A stretch of DNA of 64,000 nt from Clostridium sp. DSM 17811 (GTDB taxonomy: Bacteria > Bacillota > Clostridia > Clostridiales > Clostridiaceae): contig NZ_JAHLDU010000001.1 in NCBI RefSeq assembly GCF_018861905.1, positions 310,001 through 374,000 on the forward strand, read 5' to 3'. Shown in pieces: positions 27,486-36,957 of the stretch. Positions within the stretch are counted from its first letter, which is position 1. Each line of letters starts with the position of its first letter. A program made the translations under genes and the position numbers. The notes beneath the pieces were generated by a model. The model was not told where the DNA came from. It did no database searches and saw only the letters and a program-made list of their open reading frames with translations.

Positions 27486-29078
27486 CTACTTAATCAATTT
27501 ATTTTCTCTAAGGAAGTCTTCTGCAACCTTTGCTGGAGGCACCGCTTGTTTGTCAACCTTATAATTTAATTCTATCATTTTTTCCTCAGTAATTTTTCCG
27601 CCTAATTTGTTAATTAAAGGCTTAAGTTGTGGATATTTCTGAAGGGTTTTACTGTTGACTATCGGTACACAATCATAATTTGGGAAGAATTGTTTGTCAT
27701 CTTTTAAAACCTTAAGTTTATATGACTTTAATAATCCTTCTGTCGTAAAAGCATCTATAACATCTACTTTTTTATTCCCTATAGCTGTATACCTTAGTCC
27801 CCCATCAATTGAATTAAATTCTTTAAATTTAAAATTATATACTTTACTTATTCCTGAATACCCATCTGCTCTATTACAAAATTCTAATGTAGCACCTAGT
27901 TTAAGCTTATCTCCCACCTTTGCAAGGTCTGAAATAGTCTCTAGATTATATTTCTTTGCTGTGTCTTGTCTTACTGACAATGTATAAGTATCGTTAAATC
28001 CAAAAGGTTTGAGCCAGATTATACCATAGTTATTAAGATAATAATCACTTACCACTTTATATGCTTTAGCTGGATCATTAATTGGTGCTCTCTTCATAAT
28101 ACCAACCAAACTCATTCCAGTATACTCAGGATACATATCTATTTTACCAGTTTTTAATGCTGTATATGCCAGCCCCGAACCGCCTAAATTCAACTTTTTT
28201 TCTACTTTAATTTTTGTATTTTTTTCTATTAACGTTGCTAACATATTACCTAATATAATTTGTTCTGAACTGTTGTAACACCCCACCACAATTGTGTCGG
28301 TTTTTCTTGTGGCCATAAATATACCACTACCTACTAACACGACTACTAAGCAACTAGCTATGATTTTTTGTGTTTTGTTAAATTTATATCTTTTTTTCCT
28401 AGACAGTTTAATTGTACCATCTGCTTTTCTAATTCCTGGAGGTGTAACCCCTTCTTCGATTTTAGCTACAACAGCGTCCATTAATAGTGCAAGTAAACAT
28501 GCAGGAATCGCTCCGGCTAGAATCATATTGTTATCTACAGTTTGCACACCTGAGAATACCATATATCCAAGTCCACCTGCACCTACAAATGCTGCAATTG
28601 TCATAAGCCCAACAGCTGTAACTGCTGATATTCTTATTCCTGTCATAATTATAGGAAACGCAAGTGGTAATTGAACTAGCTTAAGTATTTGCTTACTCGT
28701 CATTCCCATACCCTTAGATGACTCAATTACATCTGGATTTATATTCATAAGTCCGGTATATGTGTTTTTTATAATAGGAAGTAATGAATATAAAAACACC
28801 ATTAGTATCGCCGGTGCACTGCCTATTCCCATTACTGGTATTAGAAATCCGAGTAATGCTAAACTAGGTACCGCTTGTATTAAATTAGCAAGACCTATAA
28901 CTGGCCCCGCTAACTTCTTAACTCTAGATATTAATATACCTAAAGGAATTCCAATAATTATTGCTATAAGCACAGCAAATACTGTTAATTCTATATGCTG
29001 AAGTGTTAAATCTATTATCTGCCCATGTGTTTGAAATACAAAATCTTTAAAACCAACTATTGAACGTATTATTCCCAT
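27486..29078 (-). CDS. OpuC-type permease fused to its substrate-binding domain (system 1)
   Basis: A 530-aa fusion: residues 1-210 are an ABC permease (five or six membrane helices, EAA-like loop near KGMGMTSKQILKLVQLPLA), then a membrane-proximal linker, then an extracytoplasmic OpuAC-type binding domain (about 265-530). It should import quaternary amines such as glycine betaine, carnitine or choline. It overlaps the ATPase stop by one base (TAATG). Compared with the second system in this window, the binding-domain signatures differ: GCYNSSEQ instead of GSKNFNEQ and PEYTGMSL instead of VEYTGTVL, so its ligand may differ. Confidence 0.92.
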   Translation of the reverse strand: MGIIRSIVGFKDFVFQTHGQIIDLTLQHIELTVFAVLIAIIIGIPLGILISRVKKLAGPVIGLANLIQAVPSLALLGFLIPVMGIGSAPAILMVFLYSLLPIIKNTYTGLMNINPDVIESSKGMGMTSKQILKLVQLPLAFPIIMTGIRISAVTAVGLMTIAAFVGAGGLGYMVFSGVQTVDNNMILAGAIPACLLALLMDAVVAKIEEGVTPPGIRKADGTIKLSRKKRYKFNKTQKIIASCLVVVLVGSGIFMATRKTDTIVVGCYNSSEQIILGNMLATLIEKNTKIKVEKKLNLGGSGLAYTALKTGKIDMYPEYTGMSLVGIMKRAPINDPAKAYKVVSDYYLNNYGIIWLKPFGFNDTYTLSVRQDTAKKYNLETISDLAKVGDKLKLGATLEFCNRADGYSGISKVYNFKFKEFNSIDGGLRYTAIGNKKVDVIDAFTTEGLLKSYKLKVLKDDKQFFPNYDCVPIVNSKTLQKYPQLKPLINKLGGKITEEKMIELNYKVDKQAVPPAKVAEDFLRENKLIK

Positions 29079-30205
29079 TACTCCTCATCCTCCTGGTTAA
29101 TATACTGATTGCTTAAAACAATTAACAAACTACTCTCAGTAATTAGCCCAACTAACTTTGAACCATCATCTACAACTGGCACATATCCGATTTTAAGTTC
29201 ATTCATTAGATTTAATATATCTACTAAAGAGTCCTCTAGATTAACAGTTTTAATTTCTGTGCCCATAATAGTATTTACCTTTAGAGAACCTGTGTAATTC
29301 CTTATAATATCTTTTATTGTAACAATTCCTTCTAGCTTATCTTCTTTATTAATAATTAACAAACTGTCTACTTTGTTTGCCTTCATAATTTCTAAAGCTT
29401 GTACTACTGTCCTGCTTCCACTAGTTGTTATTGGCTCCGTAATCATAATATCCTTGGCTTTTATAAACCCCGGTTGCTGCCATATTCTATTTTTCCCTAT
29501 AAATTCTTTAACAAAATCATTAGCAGGATTATTTAGAATTTCTTCTGGAGTATCATACTGAACAATGTTTCCGTCCTTCATAATACAAATTCTATCGCCA
29601 AGCTTAAGTGCTTCATCCATATCATGAGTTACAAAAACTATTGTTTTTTTAGACTCTTGTTGAAGATTAAACAATTCATCTTGAAGCTGATTTCTGGTAA
29701 TTGGGTCTAATGCGCTAAAAGGCTCATCCATAAGAATTACATCCGGATTTGTTGCCCAAGCTCTTGCAACTCCGATTCTTTGTTGTTGACCTCCACTTAA
29801 CTCACATGGATATCTGTTTATATACTCTTCTGGCTTCATTCCCACCATTTCTAAGAGTTCATTTGTCCTTGCAAGTATCTTTTCTTCTGGCCATTTCTCA
29901 AGCATTGGTATTATTCCAATATTCTCCCCTACAGTCATATGTGGCAAAAGTCCTGTTTGCTGTATAACATATCCCATATTCCGTCTAAGCTTAATGGTAT
30001 CCTCCTTAAATATATTTTTACCATCTAAGTTTATACTTCCTGATGTCGGTAAAATTAATTTATTAATCATTTTTAAGGTTGTGGTTTTACCGCAACCACT
30101 TTGTCCTACTATAACTACAAATTCTCCCTTATTTACAGTAAAATTAATGTCGTTAATTACGGTTTTATTCTTAAAAACCTTCCTTAAATTCCTAAACTCT
30201 AACAT
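29078..30205 (-). CDS. OpuC-type ABC transporter ATPase with CBS domains (system 1)
   Basis: A 375-aa ATPase: Walker A GQSGCGKTTT, signature LSGGQQQRIGVARA, Walker B VILMDEPFSALDP and switch VTHDMDEA. A C-terminal pair of CBS domains (about 250-370) follows, which in OpuA senses ionic strength or binds c-di-AMP. The ATG at 30205 follows AGGAGAGG. It forms a two-gene operon with the permease/binding fusion. No regulator gene is adjacent and I found no operator like that of system 2. Confidence 0.94.
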   Translation of the reverse strand: MLEFRNLRKVFKNKTVINDINFTVNKGEFVVIVGQSGCGKTTTLKMINKLILPTSGSINLDGKNIFKEDTIKLRRNMGYVIQQTGLLPHMTVGENIGIIPMLEKWPEEKILARTNELLEMVGMKPEEYINRYPCELSGGQQQRIGVARAWATNPDVILMDEPFSALDPITRNQLQDELFNLQQESKKTIVFVTHDMDEALKLGDRICIMKDGNIVQYDTPEEILNNPANDFVKEFIGKNRIWQQPGFIKAKDIMITEPITTSGSRTVVQALEIMKANKVDSLLIINKEDKLEGIVTIKDIIRNYTGSLKVNTIMGTEIKTVNLEDSLVDILNLMNELKIGYVPVVDDGSKLVGLITESSLLIVLSNQYINQEDEE

Positions 30206-30557
30206 ATAACCTCTCCTCAATATAATAATGCATCGTTAGCTAATTTACACCAATTAGAACTAACAACTTATATGATATCATAGGCGTGTCTGTTTGGAAA
30301 ACTCCATAAACTGTGAATAGATGTGGCAGTTCTATCAATATTAGGGTACAGTCGATATATACATAAAAACGGTTCATATGCTACGTATTAGTGCGTTTAT
30401 TGGCTATATGGCGTTTTCATAGTCAATTTGTGTTTTTGAAAACCTTCTTTCATTTTAAAAAACATTATAGAATTAATATTGCATGAAAGGAATAATATAT
30501 TATTAATGTTTAATTTATCTTAATATTGAAATAAATATATTTCAGGAGATGATTTGT
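30206..30557. other. 352-bp divergent intergenic region
   Basis: This lies between the system 1 ATPase (minus) and the DUF441 gene (plus). I see no open frame and no riboswitch I recognise. An imperfect hairpin spans about 30364-30421 (AAAAACGGTTCATATG against CTATATGGCGTTTTC). The left half is less AT-rich than usual for this genome and may hold leader RNA of the transporter operon. Confidence 0.35.
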
Positions 30558-31013
30558 TTGAATCCAACTATTATTTTATTGTTGATTCTTGCCGCTGCCA
30601 TATTCGGCAAAGCAAATTCGGTTGCCATTGCAACATGTTTTTTACTTATGGCAAAACTTTTAGGATTAGACAAATATGTGTATCCACCTCTTCAAAAGAG
30701 CGGAATGACATGTGGATTAATACTTCTTATAGCTGCCATTATGATACCTATAGCTAACGGTACCATTACATCCGTAAATATAAAAAGTGTATTTACATCC
30801 TGGATAGGCATAACAGCTTTAGTTCTTTCTTTTTTAACAACATATTTAAGCGGACAAGGTTTAAACTATCTTACTGTTCAGGGTCATAGCGATATAATGC
30901 CTGCCATGATAGTCGGAGCAGTCGCAGCTGCATCATTTTTAGGTGGAGTACCTGTAGGACCACTTATTACATCTGGAATGCTGGCAGTATTTGTGAAAGT
31001 TATTCATAAATGA
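30558..31013 (+). CDS. DUF441 (UPF0756) membrane protein
   Basis: A 151-aa membrane protein with four to five hydrophobic helices, matching the DUF441 pattern (LDKYVYPPLQKSGMTCGLIL; TSWIGITALVLSFLTTYLSG; GGVPVGPLITSGMLAV). Function unknown. The start is TTG at 30558, because an ATG nine bases earlier lies inside the ribosome site AGGAGATGAT. The gene is monocistronic, with a bidirectional terminator right after it. Confidence 0.85.
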   Translation: MNPTIILLLILAAAIFGKANSVAIATCFLLMAKLLGLDKYVYPPLQKSGMTCGLILLIAAIMIPIANGTITSVNIKSVFTSWIGITALVLSFLTTYLSGQGLNYLTVQGHSDIMPAMIVGAVAAASFLGGVPVGPLITSGMLAVFVKVIHK

Positions 31014-31015
31014 AT

Positions 31016-31059
31016 AAAAAGTAATACGCGCATTTATTTAAATACGCGTATTACTTTTT
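31016..31059. terminator. Bidirectional terminator between the DUF441 and CMP-kinase-like genes
   Basis: AAAAAGTAATACGCG (31016-31030) pairs with CGCGTATTACTTTTT (31045-31059), a 15-bp stem with A and T runs on both sides. It overlaps the last codons of the minus-strand gene. Confidence 0.9.
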
Positions 31060-31596
31060 ATCACTACATTCTCGCAACTTCTCTATAGTTTTTTCAATTA
31101 CATCTTCCATAGTCATGTGGGAAGTATCAATAACTAAATCATAGTTACTATCATTATCTATATCAATGTTATACATTTCATTAAACCTTGTTACCTCGAG
31201 TCTTCTTCTTCCAATTATCCTCGCTTTAGCCTCTTGCCTAGAAGTATAATCCTCAGACTTCCCTCTCTTACTTTTCATAGCCCGTTCTACTGCAATATCT
31301 ATACCTACTTTGAAATAAATCTTAAAGGAGTTTGGTATGAAATGCCATGCAAGTCTGGCATCAAAAATAAAGTTATCACTTTCTCTCCCAATTTGCATAG
31401 TTCTATTGTCAACCTCATGATCTAAATTGTTGCAAAACATATAATCATTGTATTCCATAATAGACATACCTTTTTCTACCGCAAGCTTTCTTTGTAATTC
31501 ACCCACACTAAAATAGGTATAATCCATTACCTCACATACACCCTTAGCTACACTGCTCTTTCCCGAATATAAGTCCCCAGTTATAGTTATTTTCAA
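31051..31596 (-). CDS. Cytidylate-kinase-like nucleotide kinase
   Basis: A 181-aa P-loop kinase: ITGDLYSGKSSVAKG at the N-terminus, a substrate-binding middle region (FIFDARLAWHFIP) and an arginine-rich lid (RIIGRRRLEVTRF). The pattern matches the cytidylate-kinase-like family, a set of small archaeal-type CMP kinases found in Firmicutes besides the normal cmk. The start codon is TTG behind AGGAGATGA. The true phosphate acceptor is uncertain. Confidence 0.8.
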   Translation of the reverse strand: MKITITGDLYSGKSSVAKGVCEVMDYTYFSVGELQRKLAVEKGMSIMEYNDYMFCNNLDHEVDNRTMQIGRESDNFIFDARLAWHFIPNSFKIYFKVGIDIAVERAMKSKRGKSEDYTSRQEAKARIIGRRRLEVTRFNEMYNIDIDNDSNYDLVIDTSHMTMEDVIEKTIEKLRECSDKK

Positions 31597-31855
31597 TTTA
31601 ACTTCATCTCCTATACTTAAGAAATATTAAGACAAATAATTTATTTTCTTAAATTCTAATACTTTTTGTCACCAGCGGAAATAGCCCTATCTCCTCCTTG
31701 TTCTCATTCTTATATATTACCACAATTACTATATTTTAAAGTCCAAATAAAAAAATTCACTTTATTTTACAATATTATACTAATATAGAAAATTGCGGAC
31801 TGAGCCTTTAATATGGTATTATGTATTTAATAAAGTAATCATCTAGGAGGTTATT

Positions 31856-33679
31856 ATGGAAAGACAAAAATCATCTTACGCAAATCGAAAGAAACATTAT
31901 GAAGATTTATTAAAAAAACAAACCCAAACCATAAGTTTTATAAGCTTATTGAGATTAATAATCTTTGTAGCCGGACTAGGTTTTTCAATTTTCTTCTATA
32001 TGCGAGCTACTTATTACTTAAGTGTTTTTGTATTAATTACAACACTTATCACATTCATAACACTTGCAATAAAACATAAAAAAATAAAGTATAATAAAAT
32101 TCGCTGTACTATTTTATGTGAAATTAATGAAAATTGCCTAAAACGTCTCGATAATAATTGGAAGGGTTTTTCTGATAGTGGTCAGGACTTCGTCGATGAA
32201 ACTCACAGCTACTCAAGAGACCTAGATATATTTGGTGATAACTCCATCTTTCAATGGATAAACACCTGCATAACTTACCTAGGACGTCAAAAACTTAAGG
32301 AAACGCTCCAAAAACCTAAGTATAATATCGAAGAGATATACAAAAGGCAGCAAGCCGTAAAAGAGCTCGCTAAAAATATTGGATGGACACAAAGATTCGA
32401 AACAGAAGCAATACTTAGTGAAAATAAGAATCATGACCCAGACGAGTTATTTAAGTGGGCAGAGGATAAAAATGAATTTTTCCTAAAACCAATAGTCATT
32501 GCTGTAATAAGAATATTGCCGATAATAACTTTATCTCTTCTAGTAGCCTCTTTTATTTTATCATTAATATCATATAGAATATTTATGTTAGCAATAGTCC
32601 TCCAGATAATACTTCTTTTAGTTGGATATAAAGAAGTAAGTAGGAATTTGGACACTGTGTATCAATATAAAGATTCTATTCTTATATATAATAGGTTACT
32701 TAAGCACATAGAAACGAAGAAGTTTAACTCAGAGTACTTAATAAAATTAAGAGAAAAGCTTATAAATAAAGATGGAATGAAAGCTTCCACTCAGATTAAA
32801 AAGTTGGCAAATCTAGTAACCGTAATATCTGACAGAAAAAATATTTACTATTTTCCTATAAATATACTTACTCTATGGGATTATCAGTGTTTAATTAATC
32901 TACAACGCTTTAAAAAAGCTAGTGCATCCTCTTTAAAAACATGGCTTGAAGTTATAGGTGAAATGGAGGCTTTAAATAGTTTATCAACCATAGCCTTTGA
33001 ACACAGTGATTGGGCTATGCCAAAATTCCAAGATAGTCCACCTATATTCGACGCTAAAAAACTCGGTCATCCATTACTTGGAGATAAGAGAATATACAAT
33101 GATATTCATATAGACAAGTCACAGAACATTATTTTAATAACAGGTTCCAACATGTCAGGTAAAAGCACACTACTTCGTACAACAGGCATTAATTTGGTTT
33201 TAGCATATTCCGGTGCTCCCGTATGCTGTGAAAGTTTTACCTGCTCTATAATGGATATTTATACTTGCATGAGGACAAGTGATAATTTAGAAAAAAATAT
33301 TTCCTCCTTCTATGCAGAACTTTTAAGAATAAAAAAACTTGTAACTGCAACAGAAGATAATACCCCCATTTTTTTCTTATTGGATGAAATTTTTAAAGGA
33401 ACTAACTCTATTGATAGACATACTGGTGCTAAAGTTTTAGTTTCAAAACTAAGTAATGAAAATGCTTTAGGTTTTGTATCTACCCATGACCTAGAACTTG
33501 GTGACATAGAAAAGACAAATAGAAAAGTTAGGAATTATCACCTTCGTGAATATTATAAAGATGACAAACTATACTTTGACTATAAATTACGAACCGGTGT
33601 TTCTACCACTAGAAATGCATTATACTTAATGAAAATGGCAGGACTTGAAATTCCTAGCGATATCGACCTTCCTAAATAA
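31856..33679 (+). CDS. Membrane-associated MutS-family ATPase
   Basis: A 607-aa protein with the ATPase end of MutS: Walker A ITGSNMSGKSTLLR (near residue 428), Walker B PIFFLLDEIFKGTNS, and the STHDLELG switch. The mismatch-reading domain I and connector are missing. Instead there are two hydrophobic hairpins (about 25-65 and 210-255), so it is probably membrane-bound. The middle region (YDSILIYNRLLKHIETKKF) looks like the MutS lever/clamp helices. AGGAGG precedes the ATG. Such MutS-related membrane proteins occur in clostridia but their role is not established. It is monocistronic, ending at a bidirectional terminator. Confidence 0.88.
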   Translation: MERQKSSYANRKKHYEDLLKKQTQTISFISLLRLIIFVAGLGFSIFFYMRATYYLSVFVLITTLITFITLAIKHKKIKYNKIRCTILCEINENCLKRLDNNWKGFSDSGQDFVDETHSYSRDLDIFGDNSIFQWINTCITYLGRQKLKETLQKPKYNIEEIYKRQQAVKELAKNIGWTQRFETEAILSENKNHDPDELFKWAEDKNEFFLKPIVIAVIRILPIITLSLLVASFILSLISYRIFMLAIVLQIILLLVGYKEVSRNLDTVYQYKDSILIYNRLLKHIETKKFNSEYLIKLREKLINKDGMKASTQIKKLANLVTVISDRKNIYYFPINILTLWDYQCLINLQRFKKASASSLKTWLEVIGEMEALNSLSTIAFEHSDWAMPKFQDSPPIFDAKKLGHPLLGDKRIYNDIHIDKSQNIILITGSNMSGKSTLLRTTGINLVLAYSGAPVCCESFTCSIMDIYTCMRTSDNLEKNISSFYAELLRIKKLVTATEDNTPIFFLLDEIFKGTNSIDRHTGAKVLVSKLSNENALGFVSTHDLELGDIEKTNRKVRNYHLREYYKDDKLYFDYKLRTGVSTTRNALYLMKMAGLEIPSDIDLPK

Positions 33680-33712
33680 ACTCAACTTTTTTTAATATTT
33701 ATTATTCTTTTT

Positions 33713-33757
33713 AAAAAAACTATCAAAATGCATGTAGTATATTTTGATAGTTTTTTT
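33713..33757. terminator. Bidirectional terminator
   Basis: AAAAAAACTATCAAAAT (33713-33729) pairs with ATTTTGATAGTTTTTTT (33741-33757) between two convergent genes. Confidence 0.92.
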
Positions 33758-33763
33758 TATTTT

Positions 33764-34402
33764 TTATAATCCGAAAGATTTTTTCAATTGTGTTATACTA
33801 CCTCCATCAATATTGCAAAGTATTGCATTCTTGATGTTACTCTTACTATGGGAATCAAGCTTGTTATAAGTAGATTTAATACTAGCTTGATTTGCCTTAA
33901 AATCATAGGAAGGATTAGTTTCAAGTTTGCCCACAGTTGAAATCATTATTGATATCACCTGTTTCTCTTTTTGTGACTCAACTAAAGAATATGCGTTCTT
34001 TAGCTTTCCATGCACTTTTATTAATAAAAGGCGCTTATTTGCAGCTTGCACTAGAACATCTTTAGTGTTTTTTTCTTTTTCTTGAGTAACATATTTAGAC
34101 TTTTCAACCTCCTCTCTTATAATTTCTAATTCTTTCTTTTTATCAATACCCGAAGTTTTATCTTCTGCTTTTTTACTCTCATCTATATCCTTTTGAGTTA
34201 TCTTAAGAACACCACCTTTTACCAGGGTATTCTTATTTTTATTTAAACCCTCTGTTGAATTGATTTTCCTAAGATTTACTTTACTATTAGTTGATATTAT
34301 AGATAAAAAGACGACAAATACTCCTAATAAAATAATCAAAAACAATGATAATATTTTTTTCTTTCTTTGATTATATTTTTTTATTCTTTTGTTTTTCGTC
34401 AT
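33764..34402 (-). CDS. Membrane-anchored protein of unknown function
   Basis: A 212-aa protein with a very basic N-terminus (KNKRIKKYNQRKKK), one membrane segment (about 17-38) and a charged, helical outer part with Lys/Glu-rich coiled-coil character (about 75-125). I do not recognise a domain. The start at 34402 follows AAAGGGG. The gene stands alone. Confidence 0.72.
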   Translation of the reverse strand: MTKNKRIKKYNQRKKKILSLFLIILLGVFVVFLSIISTNSKVNLRKINSTEGLNKNKNTLVKGGVLKITQKDIDESKKAEDKTSGIDKKKELEIIREEVEKSKYVTQEKEKNTKDVLVQAANKRLLLIKVHGKLKNAYSLVESQKEKQVISIMISTVGKLETNPSYDFKANQASIKSTYNKLDSHSKSNIKNAILCNIDGGSITQLKKSFGL

Positions 34403-34658
34403 ATTTCCCCTTTTTCTGCTTAATATCAATATGTTATCATATTTATAATCATTTTACACTTTGCTACAGATTGTTAACAAAAAATTTATCCATGTTTTAG
34501 TGTAACTTTTTAAATAATAAAATTACCACAAGCATTTTTGATTAACAATTTAACCATGTATATATTTTAGCAATTTACCTATGTTTCAATAGGTTTTTAA
34601 TATTATTTTAGAGCAAAATAGTAACATAGTAATAGAGAGAAAGGAGAAATGTAATCTT

Positions 34659-34802
34659 ATGAAAATTAATTCAAAGTTAAAAAATTTTATTATACTAATT
34701 TCCATAATCGCTCTTTTTAAAGGTTACTTTTTATCCGATTTTGCCAGCAAAACCAAAGACTATAAAGATAAATATGGTGTTTATCTAGTCTTAGCTGAAT
34801 GA
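34659..34802 (+). CDS. Small membrane protein, 47 aa
   Basis: A short open frame starting at ATG 34659, with AAGGAG 12 nt upstream. It encodes a basic start (MKINSKLKN), a hydrophobic segment (about 10-27, FIILISIIALFKGYFL) and a charged tail ending YLVLAE. A terminator-like hairpin follows directly at 34825. I do not recognise it. Evidence is the ribosome site, the amphipathic layout and the terminator only. Confidence 0.5.
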   Translation: MKINSKLKNFIILISIIALFKGYFLSDFASKTKDYKDKYGVYLVLAE

Positions 34803-34824
34803 TTCAATAAAATACAAAAAAATT

Positions 34825-34889
34825 AAAAAAATTGTATATACTAACCTAAGGATATAATTGTCCTTAAGGGAAGTTTATACAATTTTTTT
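34825..34889. terminator. Bidirectional terminator-like structure
   Basis: AAAAAAATTGTATA (34825-34838) pairs with TATACAATTTTTTT (34876-34889), with an inner stem CCTAAGGA / TCCTTAAGG. It ends both the small plus-strand gene and the nitroreductase gene. Confidence 0.75.
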
Positions 34890-34908
34890 AAAATATTTAA
34901 TTTATTTT

Positions 34909-35658
34909 TTATTTATTACCTTTAAATCCTTGTTTTTCAAGTGATTCTTTCACTTTTGGATAATAAAAATATTTATATGTTCCTGATATATCTTGGCTCC
35001 ATGAATTGCTAAGTCTACCATTCGTTACTTTTATCATATGATCTTTAACTACTTTATCATATTTTTTAATTTTTGATTTTAACTCTAAAGAATCTTTATT
35101 ATAAACTTCTTTATTATAAATCACATCTTTAGGAAATCTTGGTTTAACTTCTGACTTATCAGCTGGATGACCAATAACAAGTCCTACCATAGGATATACA
35201 AGTTCAGGTAATTCTAAAAGTTCAGCTACTGCTTCCGCCTCTTTTCTGATACCTCCTATTGGTACAATTCCAAGACCTAATGACTCTGCTGCAGCTATAG
35301 CATTACTAAGTGCCAATCCTACATCTACTGCACCTACTAATTTTGCTTCTTCACTTTCAGTAATTACAAACTCTTCACCATTAATTTCAGCCGCAAGCTT
35401 AGCTCTATAAAAATCTGCGCAAAATACTAAGAAAACAGGTGCTTTACCTACATAAACTTGATTTCCCACAAGTTTTGATAACTTATTTTTCTTCTCAATA
35501 TTCTGCACACTAATTATAGTAACTTGTTGCCCATTTATAGAAGAAGGAGCAGCTTGACTAGCTCTTATTATTAGGTCTAAATCTTCCTCACTTACAGCAT
35601 CAGATTTATAATCCCTAACTGATCTATGATCATTTAATAATTTAATTACTTCATTCAT
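34909..35658 (-). CDS. NfsA-type nitroreductase / FMN reductase
   Basis: A 249-aa NAD(P)H-dependent flavin enzyme that reduces nitroaromatics, quinones or free FMN. FMN-binding words are HRSVRDYKSD (about 10-19), APSSINGQQ and GIVPIGGIR, and the VGLVIGHPADKSEVKPRFP tail is typical of NfsA/NfrA. The ATG at 35658 follows GGAGACGAG. Monocistronic. The physiological substrate is unknown. Confidence 0.92.
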   Translation of the reverse strand: MNEVIKLLNDHRSVRDYKSDAVSEEDLDLIIRASQAAPSSINGQQVTIISVQNIEKKNKLSKLVGNQVYVGKAPVFLVFCADFYRAKLAAEINGEEFVITESEEAKLVGAVDVGLALSNAIAAAESLGLGIVPIGGIRKEAEAVAELLELPELVYPMVGLVIGHPADKSEVKPRFPKDVIYNKEVYNKDSLELKSKIKKYDKVVKDHMIKVTNGRLSNSWSQDISGTYKYFYYPKVKESLEKQGFKGNK

Positions 35659-35817
35659 ATTCTCGTCTCCAGTCATTTATTATTTGTTAATAATTCTTAT
35701 TATTTACATAATACTCTCTATCTTTTTCTTTGTCAATATGTTCAAATTTACTCTGGTTTTTAATGTCGTAATTTTATTATAATTATTCCAAAGTTTAATA
35801 AGAACTCCTATTAAAAA

Positions 35818-36072
35818 TTATTTCTTAACCCCATATACACTTGAGGTAATGCCCATTACAACAATAATAGAACCTATTATATTAAAATAAAAGGTCTCAT
35901 TAGACGAAAACCCACCCCCACCAAATGCTATAATTGCTACTCCAACAATAGTAACTTCTATGCCTATTAACATTATTTGTATTGAAGTCTTATTTTTTGT
36001 ATATTTATCTAAAATAACTATAGTAATAAGTACTGGAACAATAAAAATAACGATTAAAAATAAAGCTCCCAT
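35818..36072 (-). CDS. Small membrane protein of unknown function
   Basis: An 84-aa protein with three hydrophobic helices (about 2-22, 33-52 and 60-80) joined by short polar turns (DKYTKNKTS; GGGGFSSNET). GAGGGGAG precedes the ATG at 36072; it follows the LUD gene by about 20 bp and is likely co-transcribed with it. No family recognised. Confidence 0.7.
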   Translation of the reverse strand: MGALFLIVIFIVPVLITIVILDKYTKNKTSIQIMLIGIEVTIVGVAIIAFGGGGFSSNETFYFNIIGSIIVVMGITSSVYGVKK

Positions 36073-36093
36073 AAAAACTCCCCTCATTCTAGA

Positions 36094-36699
36094 TTAGAAT
36101 CCAAGTTTTTCATCTATTAATACGATTTCCATATCGGTGTTATTCATCTTTTTATAATAAATTAAAAGACCATTACAAATGCGATCTGGACTGGAACAAT
36201 TGTAACAGCGATCTCCTTTTACTGCACATGGCGTTTTTAATCCTAATCGCTTAGCATTACCAGGTGCAGCAATGTTACGAGCACGCCATATAGAAGCTTC
36301 AAGCGTAGGTTCGATTTTATTTGTGCTGACAACAAAATATACCTTCTTATGACCGAACAATGAACCAGCTACACGATTACCTGTGCCATCAATGTTTACC
36401 ATCTCTCCCGTTTCTGACAGCGCATTCACTGAAGTAAAAAAAATATCTGTAGTCAAACACTTTATGGCAGTATCACGGAATGTTGCCTCTGCTCCACAAT
36501 GCTTAGGATCAACAACCTTGTTATGTAAAGAAAGCCTATCAAACAGGTTCATATGAAACATAGTTTCAGAATCGCCAAAGCCTATATATTCGTCATTAAA
36601 TTTACTTTCTAAATAATGTGCTGCATCTTCGGATGTTTTAAAGAAACTAACCTCATAATTATTTTTTTCAAGTGCTAAAATGGTTTTTTCAATATTCAT
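36094..36699 (-). CDS. LUD-domain protein (lactate utilisation LutC-like)
   Basis: A 201-aa protein of the LUD (DUF162) family. Signatures are GFGDSETMFHMNLFDRL near the N-terminus, SVNALSETGEMVNIDGTGNRVA and the Cys pattern GDRCYNCSSPDRICNGLLIYY at the C-terminus. LutC-type proteins take part in lactate oxidation, but single LUD proteins like this one, without lutA or lutB, are common in clostridia and their role is unknown. GGAGG lies 12 nt before the ATG. Confidence 0.88.
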   Translation of the reverse strand: MNIEKTILALEKNNYEVSFFKTSEDAAHYLESKFNDEYIGFGDSETMFHMNLFDRLSLHNKVVDPKHCGAEATFRDTAIKCLTTDIFFTSVNALSETGEMVNIDGTGNRVAGSLFGHKKVYFVVSTNKIEPTLEASIWRARNIAAPGNAKRLGLKTPCAVKGDRCYNCSSPDRICNGLLIYYKKMNNTDMEIVLIDEKLGF

Positions 36700-36729
36700 G
36701 ATTTTACTATACCTCCAATGTTTTTTTAA

Positions 36730-36957
36730 TTATATCTGTTTATATAAATGCTTTAACAATAGTATTTTCTTTTTATAATCATAATCATCTTCATCCTTTA
36801 AAATAATATTCTTTTGAGATAAATTAAATATAACTTTAACACTTTCGATTAAATCATCTTTTGTACACCTCCCTAGTATGAATTTTTTCCGGAAGTGACT
36901 TGAAAGGAGAGATGCAGAAGCAATTGAATTTCCATTTAGGAATTCTTGTTTTGCCAA
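36730..36957 (-). pseudogene. Probable 3' gene fragment fused to the arm of element B
   Basis: A 75-codon open frame whose first 29 or so codons lie inside the left arm of element copy B. The remaining 46 codons (from about CTKDDLIESVKV to LKHLYKQI) look like real protein, helical and Lys/Asp-rich. The simplest reading is that the element entered a gene and left only its 3' end; the lost gene cannot be named. It ends 30 bp before the LUD gene. It could also be a short chimeric gene, though I see no ribosome site for it. Confidence 0.45.

Noticed and set aside
30206-30557. Riboswitch (c-di-AMP or c-di-GMP type) in front of OpuC system 1
   Set aside because: Neither strand shows the conserved words of these aptamers; only a weak imperfect hairpin is present.
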